Below are positions 1-6,946 of a stretch of DNA of 64,000 bases, piece after piece (the stretch's first letter is position 1; each line of letters opens with the position of its first letter). The stretch lies in NCBI GenBank assembly GCA_040255675.1, contig JBDZVM010000007.1:54032-118031 (forward strand), read 5' to 3'. The notes beneath the pieces were generated by a model that saw only the letters and a list, made by a program, of their open reading frames with translations, was not told the DNA's origin and made no database searches. Source of the stretch: JBDZVM01 sp040255675. Its GTDB lineage: Bacteria > Actinomycetota > Actinomycetes > Acidothermales > Acidothermaceae. Both the position numbers and the translations under genes were made by a program.

Positions 1-100
1 TTGGCAAAAACCGTGGTCACGTTCCCACGACGAGTGCCATCTTCTGGGCATGCCGACGTCACCAATGTCCGTCGGCCGAGCCGTTCAGGGAGGAAGCCTC

Positions 101-1339
101 ATGGCGAAGCTGTTCAAGCGAGTCGCGGCACGCGGGGACGCGCGAGTAGAGCACGCCAGGCACAACAAGCAGCGGGCCACGCGCGCCCGCGCACTCGTCA
201 CCACGGCCGTCTTGTCCGTGGTTGGCGCCGGGGGCACCACCGCAGTGATCGTGGCCGCACCAGCCCACGCCGACACGACCATCTGCGCGCAATACGGTTC
301 CGCGGTAACGGCGAGCGGTTACATCGCCCAGAACAACGAGTGGAACGACACCACCACCCAATGCATCTACGTATCAGGTGACGGCTTCAAAATCACCCAG
401 GCCAATCACAACAAGCCGACCAACGGCTCGCCCGCGGCGTATCCGTCGATCTACTGGGGCTGCCACTACGGCAACTGCACGAGCGGCTTCAGCCCGATCC
501 AGGCCAACACCGCCACGTTCAGCGGCATCAACACCAGCGTGAGCATGAGCTACCCGTCGTCCGGCACCTATGACGCCGCCTACGACATCTGGTTCGACCC
601 GACGCCACGCACCGACGGGCAAAACACCGGCGCCGAAATCATGGTCTGGCTCAACCACACCGGAAGCATCCAGCCCGTCGGATCGCAGGTCGGAACAGTC
701 TCGCTCAACGGCGCCACCTGGAACGTCTGGGAAGGCAACATCGGCTGGAACGTCATCTCCTACGTGCGCCAGCAGACGACCACCTCGGTCAGCTTCCCGG
801 TCAGCAGCTTCTTCAACGACGCGGTGCACCGGGGATACGCACAAACCGCCTGGTACCTCACCAGCGTTCAGGCCGGCTTCGAGCCGTGGGTCGGTGGCAC
901 CGGCCTCGCCGTCACGAACTTCGCCGTGACACACGGGACGTCGTCGTCGAGCCCGACGCCGACCCCGACCCCAACGCCGACCCCGACGCCGACGCCGACG
1001 CCCACCCCGACCCCGACTCAGACCAGCAGTGGCGGGAAGAGCTGCTCGGCGACCTACTCGGTGCCAAACGACTGGGGCACCGGTTTTCAAGGTGACGTCG
1101 TCGTCAAGAACACCGGCAGCAGTTCCATCAACGGCTGGACCGTGACATGGACGTTCGGAAACGGCCAGCAAATCACCAACTACTGGAACGCCACGCTCAC
1201 GCAGTCCGGTAGCTCAGTGAAAGCCGTGAACATGAGCTACAACGGCGCACTCGGCGTGGGAGCCACGACCGACTGGGGCTTCCAGGCCAACGAAAGCGGA
1301 GGCAACTCCAAGCCGACGGTCACCTGCACCGCTAGCTGA
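101..1339 (+). CDS. Secreted GH12 endoglucanase with C-terminal CBM2
   Basis: Predicted extracellular cellulase (beta-1,4-endoglucanase) acting on cellulose or related beta-glucans. The 412-residue protein has a long basic N-terminus and signal peptide ending near residue 57 (AAPAHA before DTTIC). A GH12 domain spans about residues 58-283. The two expected catalytic glutamates lie in NTGAEIMVW (nucleophile) and AGFEPWVGG (acid/base). A Pro-Thr repeat linker follows, then a CBM2 starting at SGGKSCSATY with the conserved Trp residues (NDWGTGF, NGWTVTWTF, DWGF). The ATG at 101 is chosen because a GGGAGG ribosome binding site precedes it; an upstream in-frame ATG at 50 has none. The gene is monocistronic, with a strong hairpin just after the stop. 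Family assignment is firm; substrate range is inferred. Confidence 0.93.
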   Translation: MAKLFKRVAARGDARVEHARHNKQRATRARALVTTAVLSVVGAGGTTAVIVAAPAHADTTICAQYGSAVTASGYIAQNNEWNDTTTQCIYVSGDGFKITQANHNKPTNGSPAAYPSIYWGCHYGNCTSGFSPIQANTATFSGINTSVSMSYPSSGTYDAAYDIWFDPTPRTDGQNTGAEIMVWLNHTGSIQPVGSQVGTVSLNGATWNVWEGNIGWNVISYVRQQTTTSVSFPVSSFFNDAVHRGYAQTAWYLTSVQAGFEPWVGGTGLAVTNFAVTHGTSSSSPTPTPTPTPTPTPTPTPTPTPTQTSSGGKSCSATYSVPNDWGTGFQGDVVVKNTGSSSINGWTVTWTFGNGQQITNYWNATLTQSGSSVKAVNMSYNGALGVGATTDWGFQANESGGNSKPTVTCTAS

Positions 1340-1356
1340 CACCGATATGTGAGATG

Positions 1357-1387
1357 TGGGGTGGCTGCCGACATGGCAGCCACCCCA
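1357..1387 (+). terminator. Perfect 13-bp hairpin after the cellulase gene
   Basis: A stem of 13 perfectly paired bases (arms 1357-1369 and 1375-1387) closes a five-base GACAT loop, 17 bases after the cellulase stop. No T-run follows, so this would be the hairpin-only type common in high-GC actinobacteria. An ATG inside its left flank (1354) opens a long frame toward the antiporter, but it lies within this structure and is not a credible start. Confidence 0.7.
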
Positions 1388-1411
1388 AGGTACGCACTGT
1401 GTGGGGTGCGC

Positions 1412-1443
1412 GATCAGTTGGTGTTACGGGTGTTTTTCACGGT
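1412..1443. repeat. 32-bp exact repeat, copy 1
   Basis: The 32 bases here are identical to 6915-6946, 5.5 kb away and in the same orientation. On the minus strand both copies encode the C-terminus VKNTRNTN followed by a stop, and identity runs two bases past the stop codon. Copy 2 is the real 3' end of the large multidomain gene; copy 1 ends a decayed fragment of a related gene. Confidence 0.9.
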
Positions 1444-1521
1444 CGAAAGTCTTTTCCGTCGCCCTACTTCGACACCCTGCACAACGTCCGCGAGTTCGAG
1501 GTCGATGGGCATCACCTCCAA
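1414..1521 (-). pseudogene. Decayed fragment of a paralog of the large papain-fold-like gene
   Basis: The minus strand reads EVMPIDLELADVVQGVEVG, six unrelated residues, then STVKNTRNTN and a stop. The large protein encoded at 6917-10426 contains DVMPTDLEPADIAQGAEVG just after its putative catalytic cysteine, and ends TVKNTRNTN. The two segments are about 350 residues apart in the large protein but fused here, so this looks like a copy that has lost its internal part and everything upstream. At DNA level the stretch around 1471-1520 matches about 7950-7999 at most positions, while the tail is identical. No start codon or upstream homology was seen. It may instead be a short rearranged paralog, but the overlap with the leader region of the antiporter gene favours a remnant. 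Confidence 0.7.
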
Positions 1522-1563
1522 CCGGCGGCGCGTGTCGCCGTCCGGGGCGGGCACCACCTCCGC

Positions 1564-3147
1564 GTGGGCGAGTTCGTCGTAGTACTGCTGCTGGTCGCCG
1601 GCGTCGCCCTGCTCGCGCCGATCGCCGAACGCTTCAGCATCCCCAGCGCGGCGGTGCTCGCGGTGTACGGAATCGTGCTCGCGTTCATTCCAGGGGTCGC
1701 CAATCTGCAAATCCCGCCGCACCTGGTGCTCCCCCTGTTGTTGCCGCCTTTGCTTTTCGCGGCGTCGCAGCGCAGCACTACACGCGAGTTCGTTAAACAC
1801 GCCCGAGGCCTGGTCGCCCTCGCCATCGGGCTGGTCATCGTCTCGACCGCGGCGGTGGCCGGGGCAGCACGGTTGGCCGACCCCGAGATGGCCTGGGCTC
1901 CCGCGATCGCGCTGGGTGCGCTCGTCGCTCCACCAGACCCGGTAGCCGCGACCTCGATCGCCGGCAAGCTGAATTTGCCGCGACGCGTCGTCGAGGTACT
2001 CGAAGGCGAGGGATTGCTCAACGACGCGACCTCGCTCACCGTGTACACGATCGCGGTCGGCCTCGCCGCCGGTTCGTTCACCGCGCTCGACGGCGTCAAG
2101 GTGTTCTTGCTGTCGGTGATCGGAGCGCCGCTGTTCGGCTACCTCGTCGGCCGGATCGGCGCGACACTGCTCGACCGCATCGACGACCCGCGCGCCGAAG
2201 TGACCCTCACGATGCTGCTGCCGTACGGCGCCTACCTGGGTATCGACGCGGCCGGCGGTTCGGGCGTGCTCGCCGTCGTCGTCACCGGTCTTTACGTCGG
2301 TCAGCGAGCGATCGCGTCGTTCACCGCGCGGGGATTCCTAGCCGGAGCCACGGTATGGAACGTCGCCGACTGGAGCGTCTCGAGCTTCACTTTCGGGTTG
2401 ATCGGTTTCGAGTTGGCGCAGGTACTCGAACATCCAGGATTCGGCCGCCACGCCGGAGCCACCGCGACGGTCGTCACCGTCGTCGCAATCGGCGTCCGGC
2501 TGCTGATCGTGCCACCCCTCGGGGCGATTCTGCGGCATCGGCAGCAACGGCTGCACGAGGAGCAAGAGGCCGGCAGACACACGAACCTTCGTGAATCGAT
2601 CGTGATTGCGTTCGCAGGCATGCGCGGCGTCGTGACTCTCGCGAGCGCACTCGCATTGCCGCTCGCCTTCCCGACTCGGTCGGTCATCGTTTTTTCGGCC
2701 ATCGTGGTCGTACTGGTCACACTTGTCGGGCAGGGCCTCATGTTGCCGTTCCTCGTGCGAAAGCTCGGCGTCACGTCGAAAGAGCGAAATCGCGACGTCG
2801 AAGAAACTCGCCGCCGTGCGATCGAAGCCGCCATGGAAAGGCTCGGCGAATTGCGCGACAAAGGCCAGATCGACGAGAAGGTCGCCAGCAGCCTGGAGCG
2901 CGCCTACCGACGATTCGCGCCGGACCTCGCCGACGAACTCGACGAAGAAGCTCGCCAACATCTGCTGAGCCTTTCCGAGGCGTCACACGAATTGCGCGAG
3001 GCCGAGCGGGCCGTCGTGCTCGAACTACGGACAGACGGACGCATCAGCGCCGAAGCGGCGAGCCACGTGCTGCGCGACCTCGAAGCGCGCGAGCAACGCG
3101 AACTGCGGCGAGCCGCCGCCGTCCGCGGTGCGGACGGCGGCGGCTGA
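1564..3147 (+). CDS. Na+/H+ antiporter, CPA1 family
   Basis: Integral membrane cation/proton antiporter. The 527-residue protein has about twelve hydrophobic segments, the CPA1 motif APPDPVAATS, and EGLLNDATS, the usual ion-binding region of NhaP/NHE-type exchangers. FAGMRGVVTLASALALP matches the conserved Arg-Gly segment near the end of the membrane domain. A charged cytoplasmic tail of about 130 residues, predicted helical and coiled (REAERAVVLELR, LRDLEAREQRELRRA), follows. The GTG at 1564 is taken as start because everything upstream in frame runs through a terminator hairpin and the gene remnant; no clear ribosome binding site is visible, so the start is uncertain. Convergent with the ABC permease, with two bases between stops. 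Confidence 0.87.
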   Translation: MGEFVVVLLLVAGVALLAPIAERFSIPSAAVLAVYGIVLAFIPGVANLQIPPHLVLPLLLPPLLFAASQRSTTREFVKHARGLVALAIGLVIVSTAAVAGAARLADPEMAWAPAIALGALVAPPDPVAATSIAGKLNLPRRVVEVLEGEGLLNDATSLTVYTIAVGLAAGSFTALDGVKVFLLSVIGAPLFGYLVGRIGATLLDRIDDPRAEVTLTMLLPYGAYLGIDAAGGSGVLAVVVTGLYVGQRAIASFTARGFLAGATVWNVADWSVSSFTFGLIGFELAQVLEHPGFGRHAGATATVVTVVAIGVRLLIVPPLGAILRHRQQRLHEEQEAGRHTNLRESIVIAFAGMRGVVTLASALALPLAFPTRSVIVFSAIVVVLVTLVGQGLMLPFLVRKLGVTSKERNRDVEETRRRAIEAAMERLGELRDKGQIDEKVASSLERAYRRFAPDLADELDEEARQHLLSLSEASHELREAERAVVLELRTDGRISAEAASHVLRDLEAREQRELRRAAAVRGADGGG

Positions 3148-3149
3148 GT

Positions 3150-3941
3150 TCATGCCGTCACGTCGCGACGTCGAAACACCACGGCGGCGATACAGCCGGC
3201 CGCTACGGCGTAGAAACTGACACTGGCAATCGCCCGAGAGAGCGACACATCCGGCACACCGCCGGCCGCCACCGCCTCGAGCAACAGACCCGGAAAGAGT
3301 CGTTGAGCGGGACCCCACGCGTCTTGCAGCAAATGCTCGAGCGGCCCGGCCCAGGCGATGCCCACCGCGAGCGCCAGCGGAACCGATTGCAGCAACACGC
3401 CGATCATCATGGCGAGCAGCGCGTATCCGGTGACCCAGAACAACACGATGCCGTAATCCGCAACTGCGTCACCTAGGCCGTCGAGGCTCGTCCACGCACC
3501 GGTCGACACGTCGAACGCCGGCGCCATCGCTTTCGCGGCGACCCAGGTCACGACCTCCGCAGCGAGTAACGCAGCGGCAGCGAACGCGAGGAGTGCCAGC
3601 AAACGCCCGGCGAGCAAGCGAATTCGCTGCGGTTGCCGGAGCAGCATCGTGCGATACGTACCCCGCGAAAACTCGAGCGCAAAAAGGCCGACGAACACGA
3701 CAAAGACGAAGGTGCCGGAAAAAGACGCGATCAGTCGAAAGACTTCGGTACCGCCACCGGCCTCGGCCAGGCTTTGAAAAGTCGGCGCGCGGCCAGTGGA
3801 GCCGCCAGGGCGGGCTGGTTCGGCAGACGCCAGCACGATCGCGGCGCCGCCGATGCTGAAGACCAGCACGGCCAGCGTCATCCAGGCGAGCACCCGCTGC
3901 CGCACGAGCCTGGCCAGTTCGGCGTTGAATGCGCGAATCAT
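3150..3941 (-). CDS. ABC-2 type transporter permease
   Basis: Membrane subunit of an ABC exporter; 263 residues with about six hydrophobic segments (for example LAWMTLAVLVFSIGGAAIVLA, TFVFVVFVGLFALEF, SRAIASVSFYAVAAGCIAAVVF). The motif EFSRGTYRTMLLRQP after the second segment is typical of ABC-2 permeases, which follow the pattern of a short amphipathic coupling stretch. It is the last gene of the unit histidine kinase, response regulator, ATPase, permease. Its ATG overlaps the ATPase stop by four bases (ATGA), so the two are translationally coupled. Substrate unknown; drug or antimicrobial-peptide export is common for such loci. Confidence 0.88.
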   Translation of the reverse strand: MIRAFNAELARLVRQRVLAWMTLAVLVFSIGGAAIVLASAEPARPGGSTGRAPTFQSLAEAGGGTEVFRLIASFSGTFVFVVFVGLFALEFSRGTYRTMLLRQPQRIRLLAGRLLALLAFAAAALLAAEVVTWVAAKAMAPAFDVSTGAWTSLDGLGDAVADYGIVLFWVTGYALLAMMIGVLLQSVPLALAVGIAWAGPLEHLLQDAWGPAQRLFPGLLLEAVAAGGVPDVSLSRAIASVSFYAVAAGCIAAVVFRRRDVTA

Positions 3942-4861
3942 GCGATTCCCCTTTCCACCATGCGCAGATAACTTGATTCCAGATTCGGACGCCGCACATG
4001 CAACTCGGCCAGCACGATTCCGTTCGACGCCGCGGCAGCGTTGAGTTTCGCCGCCAGCTGCCGCGGTTCATGCCCGTCGGCCCGGACGACGAGAAAGTCC
4101 TTGTCGCGCCCGGCTTCTAGACCGGAGGCGCTGACGACGTCGGCAAGGGCAAGCAACTGCGCCGGGTCGATTGCCGCCAGCACAATCTCGTGCCCGGCGT
4201 CCGCGGCGAACTTCTCCGACTGCCCGGCATACATCAGCCGGCCTTGTTCGATGACGAACAGCCAGTCGCTGAACTGTTCGAGCTCGCTGAGGATGTGCGA
4301 CGAGACGAGCACCGTGCGGCCCTGCTGGGCGATGCGCCCGATGAGGTTGCGCATTTCGCTCATGCCCGCCGGGTCGAGCCCGTTTGCCGGCTCGTCGAGA
4401 ATCAGCAGTTCGGGGTCGCCTAACAGCGCTCCGGCGATACCGAGCCGCTGCTTCATTCCCAACGAATACTTTCCGAAGCGGTCATTCATTCGCGCCGAGA
4501 GCCCGACCACGTCGAGCACCTCTGGAATGCGCCGTTCGTCGTGACCGCCCAGGCGGGCCAGCACTCGAAGGTTCTCGACCGCGGTGAGCGAGGGCCACAG
4601 AGCTGGCGCTTCCAGCAACGCCCCCACTTTGTGCAGGTAGCGCTGTGGTCTTTGGATCGGCTCACCGAGCACCGTTCCGCGCCCCGACGTCGGCCGCACC
4701 AACCCCAGCAGCATCGCCATCGTGGTGGTCTTGCCGGCGCCGTTCGGCCCGATGAACCCGGCCACCGCGCCGCGCGGCACCTCGACGGTCAGATCGTCGA
4801 CGGCAGCGCGTGCGCCGTACCGCTTGGTCAGTTTGTCAGTCGCAATAGCTGTACCAGTCAT
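3938..4861 (-). CDS. ABC transporter ATP-binding protein (drug/peptide exporter type)
   Basis: Cytoplasmic ATPase partner of the adjacent ABC-2 permease; 307 residues. Visible motifs: Walker A GPNGAGKTT, signature YSLGMKQRLGIA, Walker B LLILDEPANGLDP, and the switch histidine in VSSHILSE. The C-terminal ~80 residues form the extra domain seen in CcmA/BcrA-like ATPases. The start MTGTAIATDKL at 4861 matches the usual family N-terminus; the longer open frame upstream has no support. It sits 58 bases after the response regulator stop, so the two-component system probably controls export, as in bacitracin- or lantibiotic-resistance modules. The exported compound is not evident. Confidence 0.92.
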   Translation of the reverse strand: MTGTAIATDKLTKRYGARAAVDDLTVEVPRGAVAGFIGPNGAGKTTTMAMLLGLVRPTSGRGTVLGEPIQRPQRYLHKVGALLEAPALWPSLTAVENLRVLARLGGHDERRIPEVLDVVGLSARMNDRFGKYSLGMKQRLGIAGALLGDPELLILDEPANGLDPAGMSEMRNLIGRIAQQGRTVLVSSHILSELEQFSDWLFVIEQGRLMYAGQSEKFAADAGHEIVLAAIDPAQLLALADVVSASGLEAGRDKDFLVVRADGHEPRQLAAKLNAAAASNGIVLAELHVRRPNLESSYLRMVERGIA

Positions 4862-4919
4862 GGTTTCAGCGTGGCGAACGGCGGGCGTTTCGGCGTCCGG
4901 CGTGCGACGACACTTCCGG

Positions 4920-5582
4920 CTACGCCGATGGACGTACGAGCCCTGCCTGGTAAGCAAAAACCACAAGCTGCGCACGATCTCGGGCGTGCAGCTTGACCAT
5001 CGCGCGACTCACATGGGTACGCGCCGTTGCCGGACTCATCACCAGTTCTCCGGCTATCTCGTCATTGGTCAAGCCTTGCGCGACGAGCGCGACGACTTCG
5101 ATTTCGCGCTCAGTCAGCACTTTCATGTCGGGAGGTACAAGCGGTGGCCGCACGGGCCGGGCGGTGAACTCCTCGATCAGCCGGCGTGTGACGCTCGGCG
5201 ACAACAACGCTTCACCGCAGTGCACTTCGCGCACCGCACGCACCAGTTCGCTCGGCTGCGTGTGTTTGACCAAGAATCCGCTGGCTCCGCTGCGCAGCGC
5301 CTCGAAGACGTATTCGTCGAGGTCGAACGTGGTAAGTATCAAAACTCTTACAGCACTGAGGGTTTCGTCGTCCGTGATCTGCCGGGTGGCCTGCAACCCG
5401 TCGACGCCGGGCATGCGGATGTCCATCAGCGCGACGTCGGGCAGTTCGTGTCGCACGAGCTCGAGCGCCGCCGCTCCGTCGTCTGCTTCACCAACGACCA
5501 CGATGTCGTTTTCTGCTTCGAGAATCATCCGAAAACCCGCACGCACCAGCGGCTGGTCGTCGGCCAGCACAACCCGAATCAC
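4920..5582 (-). CDS. Response regulator, NarL/LuxR family
   Basis: DNA-binding response regulator of 220 residues. The receiver domain (about 1-120) contains the acidic pair in LADDQ, the phospho-acceptor Asp in ALMDIRMPG, and the switch residues LILTTFD and GFLVKH. The LuxR helix-turn-helix occupies about 150-215 (LTEREIEVVALVAQGLTNDEIAGEL, then TARTHVSRAMVKLHARDRAQLVVFAY). Start is GTG at 5582, overlapping the kinase stop as GTGA, so kinase and regulator are co-translated. Likely target: the downstream ABC exporter genes and its own operon. Confidence 0.95.
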   Translation of the reverse strand: MIRVVLADDQPLVRAGFRMILEAENDIVVVGEADDGAAALELVRHELPDVALMDIRMPGVDGLQATRQITDDETLSAVRVLILTTFDLDEYVFEALRSGASGFLVKHTQPSELVRAVREVHCGEALLSPSVTRRLIEEFTARPVRPPLVPPDMKVLTEREIEVVALVAQGLTNDEIAGELVMSPATARTHVSRAMVKLHARDRAQLVVFAYQAGLVRPSA

Positions 5583-6784
5583 CGGGCACCCTCCCAACTC
5601 GCACGGACGACGAAACCCCTATCCGGCAACGGTTCCGCTACCAAGTGACCGCCGGTCGATTCAGCACGTTCACGCATGCCGGTGATGCCGCGGCCCCTGC
5701 CAACGGTCGGAGACGACAGACCACGGCCGTCGTCGCGAATCGAGACCGCGAGACCGCGGTCGTGCGACGCACGGACGTCGACCACCACACTCGCCGCGCC
5801 CGCGTGTTTGATGACGTTCGTGAGCGACTCCTGCACGATGCGGTACGCCGCGGTGCTGACCGCAGGCGAAATCTCGCCAACTGGCCCTTCTACCGTCAGC
5901 GAGACATCGAGCCCGGCGGCTTCGGCATCGTCGGCAAGGCCCGCAATGTCGGAGAGTCCAGGGGTCGGCGCTCGCTCGGCCGACTCGCCGTCCGCACGCA
6001 AAACGGCCACCATCGCGGCCAATTCTTCAAGCACCTCGCCACTCGCACGGGCAATCGCGCCGAGCGCGTGCTTCGCCGCCTCCGGCCGTTGGTCAATCAC
6101 GTGGGCCGCGGCTCCCGCCTGGACGTTGATCGTGGCCATCGCATGGGCGACGCTGTCGTGCAGATCGCGCGCGATGCGCAGCCGGTCTTCGGCAACTCGT
6201 CGCAGGGCTTCCTCGTCGCGGGTGCGTTCGAGATAACGTGCGTGCTCTTCGAGTTCACGCAAGTAGCTCCGGCGATTTCGCAGCGCATCTCCTAAGAACA
6301 CCGCGGCCGCGGACCAGCCCACGAACACAGCCGGCATGATGGATGCGCCGTGCACGATCGTGACGACCACGCTGAGCACAACGCACATCGTCGCGGCACC
6401 GATCAAGGCGGTGCGGCGATCAGTGCGCCAGCCAAGCGCGAGCAGCGAAATCCAGCCGGTGGCGAGCACCGGGCCGTTGGGGTAATGCCGCGCGTAGTAA
6501 CACGCCAGCACCGTCGTCACGACAGCGACGACGAGGCGCGGACAACGCCGAGCGAACGCCATCGAAACGCCGGCCAGCACGAGCAGCGCGTACCCGAACG
6601 GGTCGAGCGCGCGCCCGGCGTCCGATACCGGAATGTGCATGCCGGCTAGCACGAACAGCGCACTCAGCACGGCAGCCACCGCGACGTCGAGAGCCCACGT
6701 CGAGTGGCGCGCAGGCGCGCGGTCACGGCTGGTCGAGTGCTGACTCACGTGATCGACGCTACGTGGTTTTGCGGTCCGGCGCAT
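5579..6784 (-). CDS. Sensor histidine kinase, NarL-partner type (HisKA_3)
   Basis: Membrane sensor kinase of 401 residues. Four to five hydrophobic segments lie in about residues 30-170 with very short external loops, suggesting an intramembrane-sensing type rather than one with a large extracellular domain. HisKA_3 dimerisation/phosphoacceptor motif: RIARDLHDSVAHAMATINVQ, with the His in LHDSVAH. The ATPase domain shows the N box (VQESLTNVIKHA) and G box (IRDDGRGL). The start is uncertain: ATG at 6784 gives the length used here, and GTG at 6748 would remove 12 residues; neither has a clear ribosome binding site. It is the first gene of the kinase-regulator-ABC unit and lies 132 bases after the stop of the large multidomain gene. 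Confidence 0.93.
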   Translation of the reverse strand: MRRTAKPRSVDHVSQHSTSRDRAPARHSTWALDVAVAAVLSALFVLAGMHIPVSDAGRALDPFGYALLVLAGVSMAFARRCPRLVVAVVTTVLACYYARHYPNGPVLATGWISLLALGWRTDRRTALIGAATMCVVLSVVVTIVHGASIMPAVFVGWSAAAVFLGDALRNRRSYLRELEEHARYLERTRDEEALRRVAEDRLRIARDLHDSVAHAMATINVQAGAAAHVIDQRPEAAKHALGAIARASGEVLEELAAMVAVLRADGESAERAPTPGLSDIAGLADDAEAAGLDVSLTVEGPVGEISPAVSTAAYRIVQESLTNVIKHAGAASVVVDVRASHDRGLAVSIRDDGRGLSSPTVGRGRGITGMRERAESTGGHLVAEPLPDRGFVVRASWEGAR

Positions 6785-6844
6785 ACGGCAGCCGAAGCAC
6801 GTGCGCCGTACGTTGCCAAGCGTACGAGACGGCCCGGCCCGCTC

Positions 6845-6900
6845 CCGTGATCGCGAAAATTAATCCCGCCCTATGCTGGTAAAAGTCTTCGCGATCACGG
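6845..6900. repeat. 13-bp perfect inverted repeat between the large gene and the kinase
   Basis: Arms CCGTGATCGCGAA (6845-6857) and its exact complement (6888-6900) enclose a 30-base AT-richer centre. On the minus strand it lies 17 bases after the stop of the large gene and 60 bases before the kinase gene, so it may be a terminator, an operator for the kinase operon, or both. The centre contains AT-rich hexamers that could serve as a promoter, but no convincing pair of -35/-10 boxes was found. Confidence 0.6.
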
Positions 6901-6914
6901 AACACGGGGGGCGT

Positions 6915-6946
6915 GATCAGTTGGTGTTACGGGTGTTTTTCACGGT
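6915..6946. repeat. 32-bp exact repeat, copy 2
   Basis: Identical to 1412-1443. This copy is the functional 3' end of the large multidomain gene, coding the last ten residues and stop on the minus strand plus two bases beyond the stop. Confidence 0.9.

Noticed and set aside
374..1171. 265-residue minus-strand frame over the cellulase
   Set aside because: Antisense to clear GH12/CBM2 coding sequence; Arg/Gly-rich, no family match.
1354..1563. Longer N-terminus for the antiporter starting at ATG 1354
   Set aside because: The ATG lies within the cellulase terminator hairpin and the frame crosses the gene remnant; no homology to antiporters before residue 1 of the GTG start.
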